Of a stretch of DNA of 64,000 nt, positions 52,122 to 62,711 are shown piece after piece (the first letter of the stretch is position 1; each line of letters starts with the position of its first letter). The notes under the pieces were generated by a model. It was not told the DNA's origin, did no database searches, and was given only the letters and a program-made list of their open reading frames with translations. This stretch comes from Planctomycetota bacterium (lineage in GTDB: Bacteria > Planctomycetota > SZUA-567 > H5-PLA8), in contig JAKLKQ010000023.1 in NCBI GenBank assembly GCA_023150555.1, positions 1 to 64,000 of the forward strand, read 5' to 3'. The translations under genes were made by a program, and so were the position numbers.

Positions 52122-53033
52122 CTAGATCGCCACCTTCCCCACGATCTCCGAAATATTCTCGTGGCCGTTGGCCTTCAGCCACGCGTCGAGCTGCCCCGGC
52201 AGGCGGTTGAGCAGGTCCGGGTCGGCGTAGTTGATCGTGCCCACCTGCACGCAGCAGGCGCCGGCGAGGAAGAACTCCAGCGCGTCGTCCAGGCAGCGGA
52301 TGCCGCCGATGCCGCAGACCGGCGTCTTCGGGCAGGCCTGCGCCGCCTGGTACACGCAGCGCACCGCGACGGGACGCACCGCAGGGCCGCTCAAGCCGCC
52401 CGTCACGTTGGCGATGCGCGGCTTTCTGGTCTTCACGTCGATGGCCATGCCGAGCAAGGTGTTGATCAGCGACAGCGCGTCGGCGCCGTGCTCGACGGCC
52501 GCGCGGGCGATCTCGCCGATGTCCGTGACGTTGGGGCTCAGCTTCGCCATCAGCAGCTTCTTCGTCGTTGGGCGCACGGCGCCGAAGAGGCGCGCGCAGT
52601 CGGCCGCGTCGGAGGCGAAGCGGGTGCCGTGCTTCACGTTCGGGCACGAAATGTTGATCTCGAAGCCGTCCACCGCTTCCACGCCGTCGAGGCGCTTGCA
52701 GATTTCGGCGTACTCCTGGACCGAATGCCCGACGACGTTGACGAGCACCTTCGTGGGGAGCTTCGCGAGGTCCGGGACTTTCTTGGCGAGAAACACGTCG
52801 AGCCCGCAGTTTTCGAGGCCGATCGCGTTGAGCATCCCCGCGGGCGTCTCCCAGATGCGTGGCGTGGGGTTGCCTTCGCGGGGTTGCACCGAGAGCGACT
52901 TGGTGACGACGGCGCCGAGGTTCTTCAGATCGACGATGGGCGCGTACTCGCTGCCGTAGCCGAAGGTGCCCGACGCGGCCAGGAAGGGCGTGGCGAGGTC
53001 GAGGGTCCCTAGTTTTGTCGCGAGGCTGGGCAT
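52122..53033 (-). CDS. pyrD: Dihydroorotate dehydrogenase, class 1B catalytic subunit
   Basis: 303 residues. FMN TIM barrel: FLAASGTFGYGSEY, VVTKSLSVQPREGNPTPRIW, MLNAIGLENCG, FEINISCPNVKHGT (Cys130, the class 1B catalytic base), MAKLSPNVTDIGEIARAAVE, GGLSGPAVRPVAVR, VCGIGGIRCLDDALEFFLAG. Fourth step of pyrimidine synthesis, dihydroorotate to orotate. The PyrK subunit typical of class 1B is not in the window. It is 7 bases downstream of a small membrane-protein gene in a three-gene operon. Confidence 0.93.
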   Translation of the reverse strand: MPSLATKLGTLDLATPFLAASGTFGYGSEYAPIVDLKNLGAVVTKSLSVQPREGNPTPRIWETPAGMLNAIGLENCGLDVFLAKKVPDLAKLPTKVLVNVVGHSVQEYAEICKRLDGVEAVDGFEINISCPNVKHGTRFASDAADCARLFGAVRPTTKKLLMAKLSPNVTDIGEIARAAVEHGADALSLINTLLGMAIDVKTRKPRIANVTGGLSGPAVRPVAVRCVYQAAQACPKTPVCGIGGIRCLDDALEFFLAGACCVQVGTINYADPDLLNRLPGQLDAWLKANGHENISEIVGKVAI

Positions 53034-53040
53034 GGATGCG

Positions 53041-53451
53041 CTAGTTTCCGGTTTCCTCTTTCCGGTTTCCAGCTCTTTCTCGCGCCAGGATCTCGAAGGC
53101 CGCAGCCACGCAAGCCAGGATGACCAGCGCGCTGGCGACGTTCGCGGCCAGGCAGGCGCGGTCGAGCGTCTGGGCGTTCAGCAGTGCGTACCGCCGCAAG
53201 GTGAAGATGTCCGCCGTGTCGATGTCGATACCCGACGGGTCGACGCGCGTGTAGAAGGTCCAGGGCCAGCCGTTGGCGCAGATTTCGATGGGGAACTCGA
53301 AGGTGCCTTCCACCAGCGGCGCCTGTTGGGGCACGTATTCCATGCGGCGGCGTTCGTGTACGTTGGCCCACAGCAGCAGCCCGGCCGCGATCATGACGGC
53401 GACGCAGGTGCTGAGGCGAAGCTGCAAACGCGCCGCCTTCCCATCGCTCAC
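53041..53451 (-). CDS. Small membrane protein with two TM helices
   Basis: 136 residues. TM1 about 11-29 (LSTCVAVMIAAGLLLWANV). A soluble domain follows (PLVEGTFEFPIEICANGWPW, YTRVDPSGIDIDTADIF) and then TM2 (AANVASALVILACVAAAFEI). The last residues (GNRKEETGN) come from a TTTCCGGTTTCC word repeat at 53044-53072. GTG 53451 overlaps the stop of the 85-residue gene (GTGA), so translation is coupled. No family recognised. Confidence 0.7.
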   Translation of the reverse strand: MSDGKAARLQLRLSTCVAVMIAAGLLLWANVHERRRMEYVPQQAPLVEGTFEFPIEICANGWPWTFYTRVDPSGIDIDTADIFTLRRYALLNAQTLDRACLAANVASALVILACVAAAFEILARERAGNRKEETGN

Positions 53452-53705
53452 TTTTTGCCGGTCACGCCGGGCCGTTGTCCGCTGAGGCCCGGCTGCCGGC
53501 CGCCCGCATCGGGCTTGATCTGCCCGTCGAGCAGGTGCAGCAGGACGTTGGTGGTCAGCATGGTCGCGGCGGCCAGCGACTGGTGGTCCTTCTCGGTCCA
53601 GGCTTCGCCTGCGGCGGCCTTGGCGTTCAGGAGCGCCGTGGCGTGGAGCGACTTCTTGAGGAGGCCTTCGGCGACGTCGAGCGTAAGGCCCTGTTGCGCT
53701 TCCAT
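53448..53705 (-). CDS. Small helical hypothetical protein
   Basis: 85 residues. Mostly helical (LDVAEGLLKKSLHATALLNA, SLAAATMLTTNVLLHLLDGQ) with a Gly/Pro/Lys-rich tail. GGGGGA precedes ATG. First of the three-gene unit ending in pyrD. Not recognised; no signal peptide. Confidence 0.6.
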   Translation of the reverse strand: MEAQQGLTLDVAEGLLKKSLHATALLNAKAAAGEAWTEKDHQSLAAATMLTTNVLLHLLDGQIKPDAGGRQPGLSGQRPGVTGKK

Positions 53706-53782
53706 AGGATCCCCCTTTCACGGGCGGAGCGGCGTTTGAAGACTATGCCCCGAGTCTACGCGGTGGCTCGTCCGAGACAAGA

Positions 53783-53878
53783 TGCCGCGGCGGGCAAACG
53801 TGGACCGTTTACCCAGGGCTGCGGGCCGCTCCGCGTCCCTTGCCCGGGGCTTTAACCTTGCGCCCCTCCGGGGCGCTT
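53783..53878 (+). repeat. REP-like structured repeat, full forward copy
   Basis: Begins with the 38-base block identical to 51827-51864, then GCGGGCCGCTCCGC, TTGCCCGGGGC and the closing hairpin GCGCCCCTCCGGGGCGC. It lies upstream of a Gfo/Idh/MocA gene in a 293-base gap otherwise empty of genes. Confidence 0.85.
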
Positions 53879-53998
53879 AATGGAACTCCTTCTGAACCTG
53901 ACGGGCCTCGCGCGGCGGTTGCTACACTTTCGCCGCGCCGCCGCTTGCGGCAGAATCGAGTCCGTCCCCGAACGCCCGAACCGAAAAGGAACCCGCTC

Positions 53999-55012
53999 AT
54001 GCCGCTGCGCTTCGCCTTCGCCGGCTTCCGGCACCCGCACATCAACGAATGCTACACGTTCGTCCAGGAACGCTCGGAGACCGCGTTGGCCGCCGCCTGT
54101 GAGGAAGACGCCGGCGCGCGCGCGGAATTGGCCAAGGCCGGGACGATCAAGATCACCCACGAGAGTTTTTCGAAGATGTTGGACACGGTGCCCTGCGACG
54201 TCGTGGCCATCGGCGACTGCTTCGGACGACGCGGGGCGCTCGCCATCGAGGCCCTCAAGCGCGGCAAGCACGTCATCGCCGACAAGCCGCTCTGCACGCG
54301 AATGAAGGAACTCGACGAGATCGAAAAACTCGCGAAGGCGAAGAAGCTGTCCGTCGGCTGCCAGCTGGGCATGCGCTTCGGCGGGAAGTTCCTGCGCCTG
54401 AAGGATCTGGTCGAGACCGGGAAACTCGGCGCGGTCCACCAGATCGCCGTCGGCGGGCAGCACCCGCTGAACTACGGCTCGCGCGCGAAGTGGTACTGGG
54501 AGCCCGGGATGCACGGCGGCACGATCAACGACATCGCGATCCACCTGTTCAGCACGCTCGAGTGGATGACCGGAAAGGCCGTGCGCAAGGTCGTCGCCGC
54601 GCGCGCGTGGAACGCCTTCGCGTCGGAGGTGCCGCACTTCAAGGACTCGGCGCAGTTCCTGCTGGAACTCGACGGCGGCTGCGGGGTCCTCGGCGACATG
54701 TCCTACGCGATGCCGTCGGGCCTGGGCTACAAGGTGCCGCAGTACTGGCGTACGACGCTCTTCGGGACCGGCGGCATCGCCGAGACCAGCGCTAGCGTGG
54801 ACCACGTCACCTTCGTCGGCGCGCAGGACAAGGAGATCGCGAAGCTCGCGCCGCTGCCCGGCGACGAGGGCGGCTACTTCGACTCGTTCCTTAACGAGAT
54901 CTCCGGCACGGGCGCGGTGAAGCTTTCCACCGCGGAGGTCATCGCCTGTTCGCGCACAGCGCTGCGCGTGCAGGAAGCCGCGGACAGCGGCAAGCGGGAC
55001 GTGGCGCTGTAA
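53999..55012 (+). CDS. Gfo/Idh/MocA family oxidoreductase
   Basis: 337 residues. Rossmann part is unusual at the start (LRFAFAGFRHPHINECYTFV in place of a strict GxGxxG), then VPCDVVAIGDCFGRRGALAI and HVIADKPLCTRMKELDEIEK. The C-terminal domain has EPGMHGGTINDIAIHLFSTL. The first glycine motif is degenerate (FAGFRHPH), so NAD(P) binding may differ. AAAAGGAA precedes ATG. Unlike the 47271 gene in detail; substrate unknown. Confidence 0.88.
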   Translation: MPLRFAFAGFRHPHINECYTFVQERSETALAAACEEDAGARAELAKAGTIKITHESFSKMLDTVPCDVVAIGDCFGRRGALAIEALKRGKHVIADKPLCTRMKELDEIEKLAKAKKLSVGCQLGMRFGGKFLRLKDLVETGKLGAVHQIAVGGQHPLNYGSRAKWYWEPGMHGGTINDIAIHLFSTLEWMTGKAVRKVVAARAWNAFASEVPHFKDSAQFLLELDGGCGVLGDMSYAMPSGLGYKVPQYWRTTLFGTGGIAETSASVDHVTFVGAQDKEIAKLAPLPGDEGGYFDSFLNEISGTGAVKLSTAEVIACSRTALRVQEAADSGKRDVAL

Positions 55013-55101
55013 CGGCAGTTAAGAGATTAAAGATGAGAGTTGGCAGGTAACTTCGATTCTGTTGCCGGAGTCCGGATACGGGAGCCCGGTCCTCGCAGAG
55101 A

Positions 55102-55629
55102 CTACGACTCGGCAGCGGGTTTTGCTTCGGCGGGCTTCTTTTCCTTCGCGTCCGCCGTGCTCTTTTGCGGAAGAAACTCGGCGATGACGAACAGGATCAC
55201 GCCGCAGGTGATGAAGACGTCGGCGGCGTTGAAGACCGCCCAGTGCCCGATCAGCGGCAGGTCGGGGCGGAAGTCCATGAAGTCGCGGACGTGGCCGAGC
55301 GCCAGGCGGTCGATCATGTTGCCCGCCGCGCCCGACAGCAGCAGCCCCTGGCACCACAGCAGCGCCGCGGGGGCCTTCTTCCAGGTGAGCGCGTACCAGC
55401 ACGCGAGCACCGGCACGGCGACCAGCGAGAAGACCAGCACCACCCACGGCGCGCCGCCGAAGAGGCTGAAGGCCGCGCCCGTGTTCAGGTGCGGCGTGGC
55501 GTGCAGGAGATTCGGCGCCAGCGGCAGGGTCGAGCCCTCGGGGATGGCCGCGAAGACCCAGAACTTGGTGAGCTGGTCCGCGGCGATGCCGAGGCAGACC
55601 ATGAGGGTGAAAGCGACCGGCCGGCGCAT
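55102..55629 (-). CDS. lspA: Lipoprotein signal peptidase
   Basis: 175 residues. Four TM helices and the aspartyl protease motifs: ADQLTKFWV near the N-terminus, SGAAGNMIDRLALGHVRDFM (first catalytic Asp) and VFNAADVFITCGVILFV (second catalytic Asp). Cleaves prolipoproteins at the lipidated Cys in the inner membrane. A Lys/Ala-rich C-terminal tail of 25 residues is extra. Convergent with the Gfo/Idh/MocA gene. Confidence 0.94.
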   Translation of the reverse strand: MRRPVAFTLMVCLGIAADQLTKFWVFAAIPEGSTLPLAPNLLHATPHLNTGAAFSLFGGAPWVVLVFSLVAVPVLACWYALTWKKAPAALLWCQGLLLSGAAGNMIDRLALGHVRDFMDFRPDLPLIGHWAVFNAADVFITCGVILFVIAEFLPQKSTADAKEKKPAEAKPAAES

Positions 55630-55698
55630 GCCACGATTCTACGCGCGCGCGGCGCGGAAGTTAAGAGATGAAAGGCGCGCGCTCCGCCTGCCTGCCGA

Positions 55699-57537
55699 TT
55701 AACGGTACATCGGCAGGTAGCGGTAGTAGACCTCCAGGCACAGCGCGCACATGGCCGTCTGGTAGACACGCCCGCCGATCTTGCACCAGACGTCGTCGGG
55801 ATCCCAGCTTCCGTCGACGTCCTGCAGGCTGCCGTCCAGCGGGCCGCCCTTGCGCTGGTTGGGGACGAGCGCGTTCTTCAGGGCTTCGTTCCAGCGCTTC
55901 CAGGGTTCGCCGCCGTTCTGGAAGAGCCCCAGCGTGCCGTAATACCAGTGGTAGCTCGTCTGCGGCGAGCCGCCCAGGTTGTTCGTGGGCGGCCACGCCG
56001 GCGGCTGCTGCGCGATGAACTCGGCCTGCCACTTCGTCTCCTCGCCGCGCCCGAAGAACTGGTAGCAGACCATGCCCACGGCGGTCATCGTCTCGCCCTG
56101 GTGAGCGCAGTGCGCGACGGTGGGGCTGTAGAGGACCTTGCCGAGCTGCTTGCCGTCGTTAAAGCTCGCGGCCGCGCCTGCGGCGTTCGCGTCGGGCTTG
56201 CCGGTGACGCGCTCCAGCGCCGCGATGGCCTTCTCGAAGCAGGCCGGGTCGGTGCCCAGGCCCGCGACCTTGGCGGACTTCATCGCCATCACGTTCCAGC
56301 CGATCAGGGAGGTGGACTTCCACGGGCCGTGGTGCCAGGTGCCGTCGTTGTAGTCCTGGTCCTTCACGATCCATTCGACGCCGCGCTGCGCGGCCTTGCC
56401 GACTTCGGGATTCCGCGCCATGGCGAAGGCTTCGCACAGCGCCAGCGTGCACAGCGCGACGTCGTACTTCTCGTACTCCTGCCCGTTGCGGTTCTTGGGG
56501 CCGCCGAAGCCGCCGTCGGCGTTTTGCTTCGAGATGATCCAGCCGAGCGCGCGCTTGACGTTCTCCTTGTGCTTGCCGGTGCGTTCGGTGTGGCCCGCGC
56601 CGAGGAAGGCCAGCAGCGCGATGGCCGAGATGCCTTCGGCGCTGCCGTCGTCCCAGACCTTGCCGCCGCCGCCGTACTTCTTGTAGTCCCAGTGCCCGTC
56701 GGCTTCCTGGTGCCGCGCCAGCCAGGCCAGCGCCGCGTCGACCGCGGACTCGGTGGCCTTCCCGCCGCCGCCGGCGACGGCGCGCTTCAGCCGCCCGCCT
56801 GCGCCGTTGGGCCGGCCGAAGGCCCCCGCGCGGCCGCCGCCCCCCACGCCCAGCGAGCCGACGGTGCCGTTGCCGCCCAGCCAGACGTCGCTGAGCCCGT
56901 CCTCGCCCTTGGTGTCGTGCGCGTCGCTGTCGTTGTCGGTTTCTACCTGCTCGGCGAACTCGACGACCTCGTGCGTGACGATGGGCGTCTGCTCGCTGAC
57001 GACGTCCGTCTCCTGCACGACGACGGGCTTCTCGAGGACGTCGCGCTCGAGCTTCTTCTCCGGCTCCGGCGGCTTCTCCTGCTTTTCCAGGTTCGTGACG
57101 ATGACGAGGTCCTGCGACTTCGCCTGCATCACCACCATCCCGATCAGGAAGACGAGCAAGATAAGGAGCGCGTGAAACGCGCCGCTGATGATCCACCACG
57201 GCGCGGCGCCCATCGACTGCTGCAGCCGGTCGAAGAAGCCCGGCGCGGGCGCGGGCGGAAGCTCGTCGTACTCGAGGTCCAGGGGCGGCAGCGCGCCGGT
57301 GCTGATGGCGTGCATCCGCTGCCCGGTCTTCTCGTTGAAGTCCGAGCTCAGGGCCTGCCCGCCGTACGCGCCGCGCAGGATGCCTTCAACCTCGCCGAAG
57401 CGTTCGACGACCTTGCGGCAGCCGGGGCAGCCGCGCAGGTGGTCCTCGATGGCGAGGCGTTCGTCCGCGGAGGCGCTGCCTTCGACGTAGGCGGGCACGC
57501 GGCGCGCGAGGTCCTTGCAGCTTTCGATCGCGATCAT
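55699..57537 (-). CDS. Zinc-finger anti-sigma-like membrane protein with alpha/alpha-toroid domain (module 2)
   Basis: 612 residues. Zinc-finger HLRGCPGC near 33-40, TM helix WIISGAFHALLILLVFLIG, EKQEKPPEPEKKLERD stalk, Gly-rich linker and a toroid (AVDAALAWLARHQEADGHWD, ISAIALLAFLGAGHTERTGK). It aligns almost end to end with the product of 10408-12336; the TM, stalk and linker are nearly identical and the toroid is more diverged. ATGA overlap with the sigma gene. Likely a sensor-regulator of that sigma factor. Confidence 0.86.
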   Translation of the reverse strand: MIAIESCKDLARRVPAYVEGSASADERLAIEDHLRGCPGCRKVVERFGEVEGILRGAYGGQALSSDFNEKTGQRMHAISTGALPPLDLEYDELPPAPAPGFFDRLQQSMGAAPWWIISGAFHALLILLVFLIGMVVMQAKSQDLVIVTNLEKQEKPPEPEKKLERDVLEKPVVVQETDVVSEQTPIVTHEVVEFAEQVETDNDSDAHDTKGEDGLSDVWLGGNGTVGSLGVGGGGRAGAFGRPNGAGGRLKRAVAGGGGKATESAVDAALAWLARHQEADGHWDYKKYGGGGKVWDDGSAEGISAIALLAFLGAGHTERTGKHKENVKRALGWIISKQNADGGFGGPKNRNGQEYEKYDVALCTLALCEAFAMARNPEVGKAAQRGVEWIVKDQDYNDGTWHHGPWKSTSLIGWNVMAMKSAKVAGLGTDPACFEKAIAALERVTGKPDANAAGAAASFNDGKQLGKVLYSPTVAHCAHQGETMTAVGMVCYQFFGRGEETKWQAEFIAQQPPAWPPTNNLGGSPQTSYHWYYGTLGLFQNGGEPWKRWNEALKNALVPNQRKGGPLDGSLQDVDGSWDPDDVWCKIGGRVYQTAMCALCLEVYYRYLPMYR

Positions 57538-58175
57538 GACAGGGCTCCCGGGGATGAAGGGGGTTCGTCCTTCGGGAGGTCCTTCCGGTCCGCGCCGTCC
57601 TGCAGCACCTGGCCCAGCCGCCCGTGCAGCAGCAGCCCGGCTTCGCACAGCAGCCAGCCGACGGTGCCGGGCGCAAGCTTCAGGCGCTCGGCGATCTGCT
57701 CGTAGCTGAGGTGCTCCAGGTAGCGCAGCACGACGACGGCCCGCAGCTTGGGCGGGAGGGCGTCGATGGACTGCGCCACGGCCTCGCGGAGTTCCAGCAG
57801 GCTGAAGCCGCCCGTCGTGACCAGGCGCTTGGGGCTGACGCGCTGCTTGCGCTTGGAATGCGCGCGTCCGGTCTTCTCGTCGCGGATGCGGTTGAGCGCG
57901 TTGGCCTTGTTGACGGTGCGCAGCCACGCGCCCAGCGAACGGACCGACGAGAGCTTCTCCTGCCGCCGGAAGGCCTCGCAGAAGGTCTCCTGCACGACGT
58001 CCTCGGCATCCGCCAGGTTGCCCACGATCGCCAGCGCCTGGTTGACCAGCTCGCCGCGGTAGCGCTCCACCAGCGCCCAGAACTGCTCGGGCAGCGCGGC
58101 GGAAGCGCCGGCCGCGGAGGGGTTCTCCACGCGGGCGTCCTGGATGATCTGGTGGGCTGAGGTCGTCGTCGCCAT
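57534..58175 (-). CDS. ECF RNA polymerase sigma factor (module 2)
   Basis: 213 residues. Region 2: FWALVERYRGELVNQALAIV, DAEDVVQETFCEAF. Region 4: LPPKLRAVVVLRYLEHLSYE, QIAERLKLAPGTVGWLL. Paralogue of the 9797-10411 product, with the same VERYRGELVNQA and TTGGFSLLELREAVAQ segments. Coupled by ATGA to its toroid partner. It starts 93 bases after an ACATGTGC element. Confidence 0.91.
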   Translation of the reverse strand: MATTTSAHQIIQDARVENPSAAGASAALPEQFWALVERYRGELVNQALAIVGNLADAEDVVQETFCEAFRRQEKLSSVRSLGAWLRTVNKANALNRIRDEKTGRAHSKRKQRVSPKRLVTTGGFSLLELREAVAQSIDALPPKLRAVVVLRYLEHLSYEQIAERLKLAPGTVGWLLCEAGLLLHGRLGQVLQDGADRKDLPKDEPPSSPGALS

Positions 58176-58267
58176 CTGCTCAATGGCCTCCTGCCCCTAC
58201 GTCCCACCGGCCCGTGCGTTTCTTGGAACTATCCGAAAAATTCCTTCACCGCGGACGTCCGGAGCCT

Positions 58268-58290
58268 GCACATGTTCATAAATCATTATA
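58268..58290 (-). promoter_or_regulatory. TATAAT and ACATGTGC element upstream of sigma module 2
   Basis: On the minus strand TATAAT (58290-58285) is followed after 9 bases by ACATGTGC (58275-58268). No convincing -35 was found. The same core, after an AT-rich -10-like stretch, precedes sigma module 1. Confidence 0.45.
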
Positions 58291-58345
58291 AACGATACGG
58301 TTACAAGTACACCACGATTCCCGAAACGAATGGGACGGGCGCAAA

Positions 58346-59068
58346 TCAGGCACCCTTCGTGGGTTGCGGTGCCGGGGCTTTGTCGCTGCGCTCGTGCTTC
58401 GCCACCGCGCGCCACCACTGGATCCACGCGAGGGCCAGCGTCCCGCTGCAACCCGCGCCGGTCAGCGCCAGGCACTTCTCCCAGACGGACGAAAACCGAA
58501 GGTTAAGCAGGACGACGGCGAGGGTGGCCAGCAGCAGCATGGGCATAGGCACCGCAAGCAGCCAGAAGACAAACTGCGCGGTGCGGCGCTTCCGGCGAGC
58601 GGCCAGGAAACTCAGGCCGCCCACGAGCAGATATGCGGAGAGGGTTCCGTACAAGAGAGCGCGCGCGTTCTCGCCCTCCAGCTTGCTGAAGTGTTTTGCG
58701 GCGAAGACGTACGGCGGCAGCAGCACAAGAAGCCACAGCAGGCTCGCCGCGCCATGCGGGATCCACCGGTCGGCGCGCGGCGAATGCACGCGCCGGGAGA
58801 AGGCCAGCGCCAGCAGCAGGCCGCCCAGCAGCATCGCCGGCACGTAACAGGCAAAGAAGGTGTACAGAATGCGGGCGCAGGGATCGCTCTCCCAGACCGG
58901 CTCCAGATCAAGCGCGACCCTGAGGAATCCACCGGCCTCTTGGACGAGCGATTGGCCCCAGCTGTCGGGGACGAAGATCAGCACGATGCCCAGCAGCGCG
59001 ACGGCGCGCCCCAGGCGGCGCCAGCCCTTTCCGGGATCGGCTTCGTGCGCGGGCAACGCGGCGTCCAT
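58346..59068 (-). CDS. Multi-pass membrane protein, unknown
   Basis: 240 residues and about six TM helices (AVALLGIVLIFVPDSWG, YVPAMLLGGLLLALAFS, AASLLWLLVLLPPYVFA, VFWLLAVPMPMLLLATLAVV). Arg/Lys-rich cytoplasmic loop RRKRRTAQ. No family recognised. Same strand as the carboxylase gene upstream, with a 67-base gap, and as the sigma module downstream. Role unknown. Confidence 0.7.
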   Translation of the reverse strand: MDAALPAHEADPGKGWRRLGRAVALLGIVLIFVPDSWGQSLVQEAGGFLRVALDLEPVWESDPCARILYTFFACYVPAMLLGGLLLALAFSRRVHSPRADRWIPHGAASLLWLLVLLPPYVFAAKHFSKLEGENARALLYGTLSAYLLVGGLSFLAARRKRRTAQFVFWLLAVPMPMLLLATLAVVLLNLRFSSVWEKCLALTGAGCSGTLALAWIQWWRAVAKHERSDKAPAPQPTKGA

Positions 59069-59135
59069 GGCGCTCCTGCCTCGGTGATAGGAGTCGGGAG
59101 GCCTAACCCGCCAGGGCGCCGCGCGGTCACGCGGC

Positions 59136-60788
<1,653 letters not shown>

Positions 60789-61034
60789 GGCGCGGGACTC
60801 CTTATTGTCGTGGGCAGAGCACGCATGGTAGTCCCGGGCGCGGGAGCGGTAAAGCGAGCTTCCGCGCGCCGACTACCTAAAGGAGGCGGCGGTTGCGGGA
60901 ATCCGCGGGGCCACGCGCCTGCGGCCCGGTAACTCCATTCCGTGCATTGGCTTGCAAGTGCCGTGAATTCTGGGAATTTCTGTGTACGCGGCGCCTTCGC
61001 CCTGTCCGTAAAGGTGGGCGAGGAGCCGGCGGTA

Positions 61035-62654
61035 ATGGCGGCGCGAACGATCACAGCGGAGCCGAGACGAGCGATGCCTGACGCATTCGCGGATTGCGAC
61101 GACGGAAAGCTGATGGCGCGCGTGGCCGGTGCGCGCGACGAACTGGCCTTCGCCGAGATCCTGCGCCGCCACCAGGCCGCCGCCTTCAACCTCGCCTGTT
61201 ACCTGACCCGCAACCGCGACGAGGCCGAGGAGGTCTTGCAGGACGCCTTTCTCAAGGTCTGGCGCCACGCCGGAGACTTCCGCGCCGAAGGGAATGCGCG
61301 CAACTGGCTGCTGAAAATCGTTGCGCGCGAGACCTTCCGCCGGCGGGAGCGGATCCGCTCGAACGAGGAGAAGAAGGTGCGCGCACTGAATCGCGGGCCG
61401 GTCCGGTCCGCCGAAGCACCGGACCAGGGGGCGGAGCACGACGAGTTGCTCGGCGCGCTGCGTGTCCACCTGAGTGGCCTGGGCGAAGACGAACGCCGCG
61501 CGGTGGCCTTGTACTACGGCGCCGGCTGCACGCAGGAGGAGATCGGCGAGGCGCTGGCCTGTTCGCAGAACAAGATCTCGTATCTCCTGACCCATGCCCT
61601 GGACAAACTGCGCAACAGCCTGACCCAGGCGGGCTATGCCGCGGCGCTGCCGCTGTTGGCCGAGGACGGCCTGCGCAGCGCGATCTGCGGCGGCGGCGAG
61701 GCGCCCGCAGGGGTGGTGAAGGCCGTAATGCGAAGTCTGAAGGCTGGGGCGGCGGAGCATTCGCGGCGCGTGGTGGCGGCGAAGGCCGGCTTTGGGGCGG
61801 GGCCTTACGTCCTGGCGGCGGTGGCGCTGGCCGGCGCGGGCGCGTGGTGGGCGCTGAGCGCTTCGCCCGGGGTGCCCGCGACGCCCACGATGCCGGAGGC
61901 GCCCCGTGTGGCCGCCGCCGCGCCGGAGGCGCCCGCCGTCGAGAGCGTTTACGAGGATTCCTTCGACGGCGCGGCCATCGATCCGTTCTGGGCGTCGATC
62001 GAGCCGCCCGCGCGCGAGGGCTACTTCCGTTGCGGGCTCGACAGCGGTTGGCTGCTGGCCTTCGCCGGTACGCCGGAAGCGCGCACGGACATGTCGGCCT
62101 TCGGACCAAACAGACAGTTCGACAACTTCCACGTCTTTCCCGAACTGGTCCTGACGACGAAGCCGGTGCCGCTGAACGGCGCGGCGCTTCTTTACCAGCT
62201 CACGGAAAAGAGAACGCGAAGCAACAAGGGCTACGAGCTGTGGGTCGAGTTCCTGGGCGGGGATGGGCAGGTGCTGGGCGGGCATTCGCAAGTGCGTGCG
62301 TCGGAAAAGGAAGAGGAACCCGTGATCACCCGCTTCCTCAACGGTACGCCGAGCCCCGGCCCCGACTTCAGGAAGAATGACGGACCGGAGGTCCGGGCAT
62401 CCGACGCTGTGGCGCTGCTGGTGGATCCGGCGGGACGGATCCAGGAGGTGACCCGCGAGGGCAGCCTGTTCGCCTACGCGGGCGTGCCCCATCCGGCGAA
62501 GGAGGTGCGCCTGCGCCTGACCCTGAAGGTGCGCGGCTCGAAGGCCTACGCCATGTGGCTTTTCGGCCAGGTGCGTGTGACGCGGGTGCGGGATTGGAAC
62601 GACCCGCAGGTTTTGCGGAAGGCCGGCGGCTGGGCCGGGGAAGCGCCGAAATGA
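61035..62654 (+). CDS. ECF sigma factor fused to a transmembrane lectin-like sensor domain
   Basis: 539 residues. N-terminal ECF sigma: region 2 LAFAEILRRHQAAAFNLACY, RDEAEEVLQDAFLKVW; region 4 LGEDERRAVALYYGAGCTQE, EIGEALACSQNKISYLL. One TM helix at about 255-272 (YVLAAVALAGAGAWWAL) is followed by an Ala/Pro linker. The extracytoplasmic beta-sandwich begins with the lectin/glucanase-like signature YEDSFDGAAIDPFW and runs to the end. Tethering sigma to a sensor in one chain is unusual. ATG 61035 (GAGGAG) preferred; 61074 and 60942 possible. Confidence 0.83.
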   Translation: MAARTITAEPRRAMPDAFADCDDGKLMARVAGARDELAFAEILRRHQAAAFNLACYLTRNRDEAEEVLQDAFLKVWRHAGDFRAEGNARNWLLKIVARETFRRRERIRSNEEKKVRALNRGPVRSAEAPDQGAEHDELLGALRVHLSGLGEDERRAVALYYGAGCTQEEIGEALACSQNKISYLLTHALDKLRNSLTQAGYAAALPLLAEDGLRSAICGGGEAPAGVVKAVMRSLKAGAAEHSRRVVAAKAGFGAGPYVLAAVALAGAGAWWALSASPGVPATPTMPEAPRVAAAAPEAPAVESVYEDSFDGAAIDPFWASIEPPAREGYFRCGLDSGWLLAFAGTPEARTDMSAFGPNRQFDNFHVFPELVLTTKPVPLNGAALLYQLTEKRTRSNKGYELWVEFLGGDGQVLGGHSQVRASEKEEEPVITRFLNGTPSPGPDFRKNDGPEVRASDAVALLVDPAGRIQEVTREGSLFAYAGVPHPAKEVRLRLTLKVRGSKAYAMWLFGQVRVTRVRDWNDPQVLRKAGGWAGEAPK

Positions 62655-62660
62655 CACCTC

Positions 62661-62700
62661 CCCGGCGGCGCCTCCTCTAGTTAAGGAGGCGTCACCGGGC
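62661..62700. terminator. Bidirectional hairpin terminator
   Basis: GCCTCC (62671-62676) pairs with GGAGGC (62686-62691), nested in CCCGG/CCGGG arms (62662-62666 and 62696-62700). It sits between two convergent genes. No clear T-tract on either side. Confidence 0.5.
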
Positions 62701-62711
62701 CGTCCGGGCTG

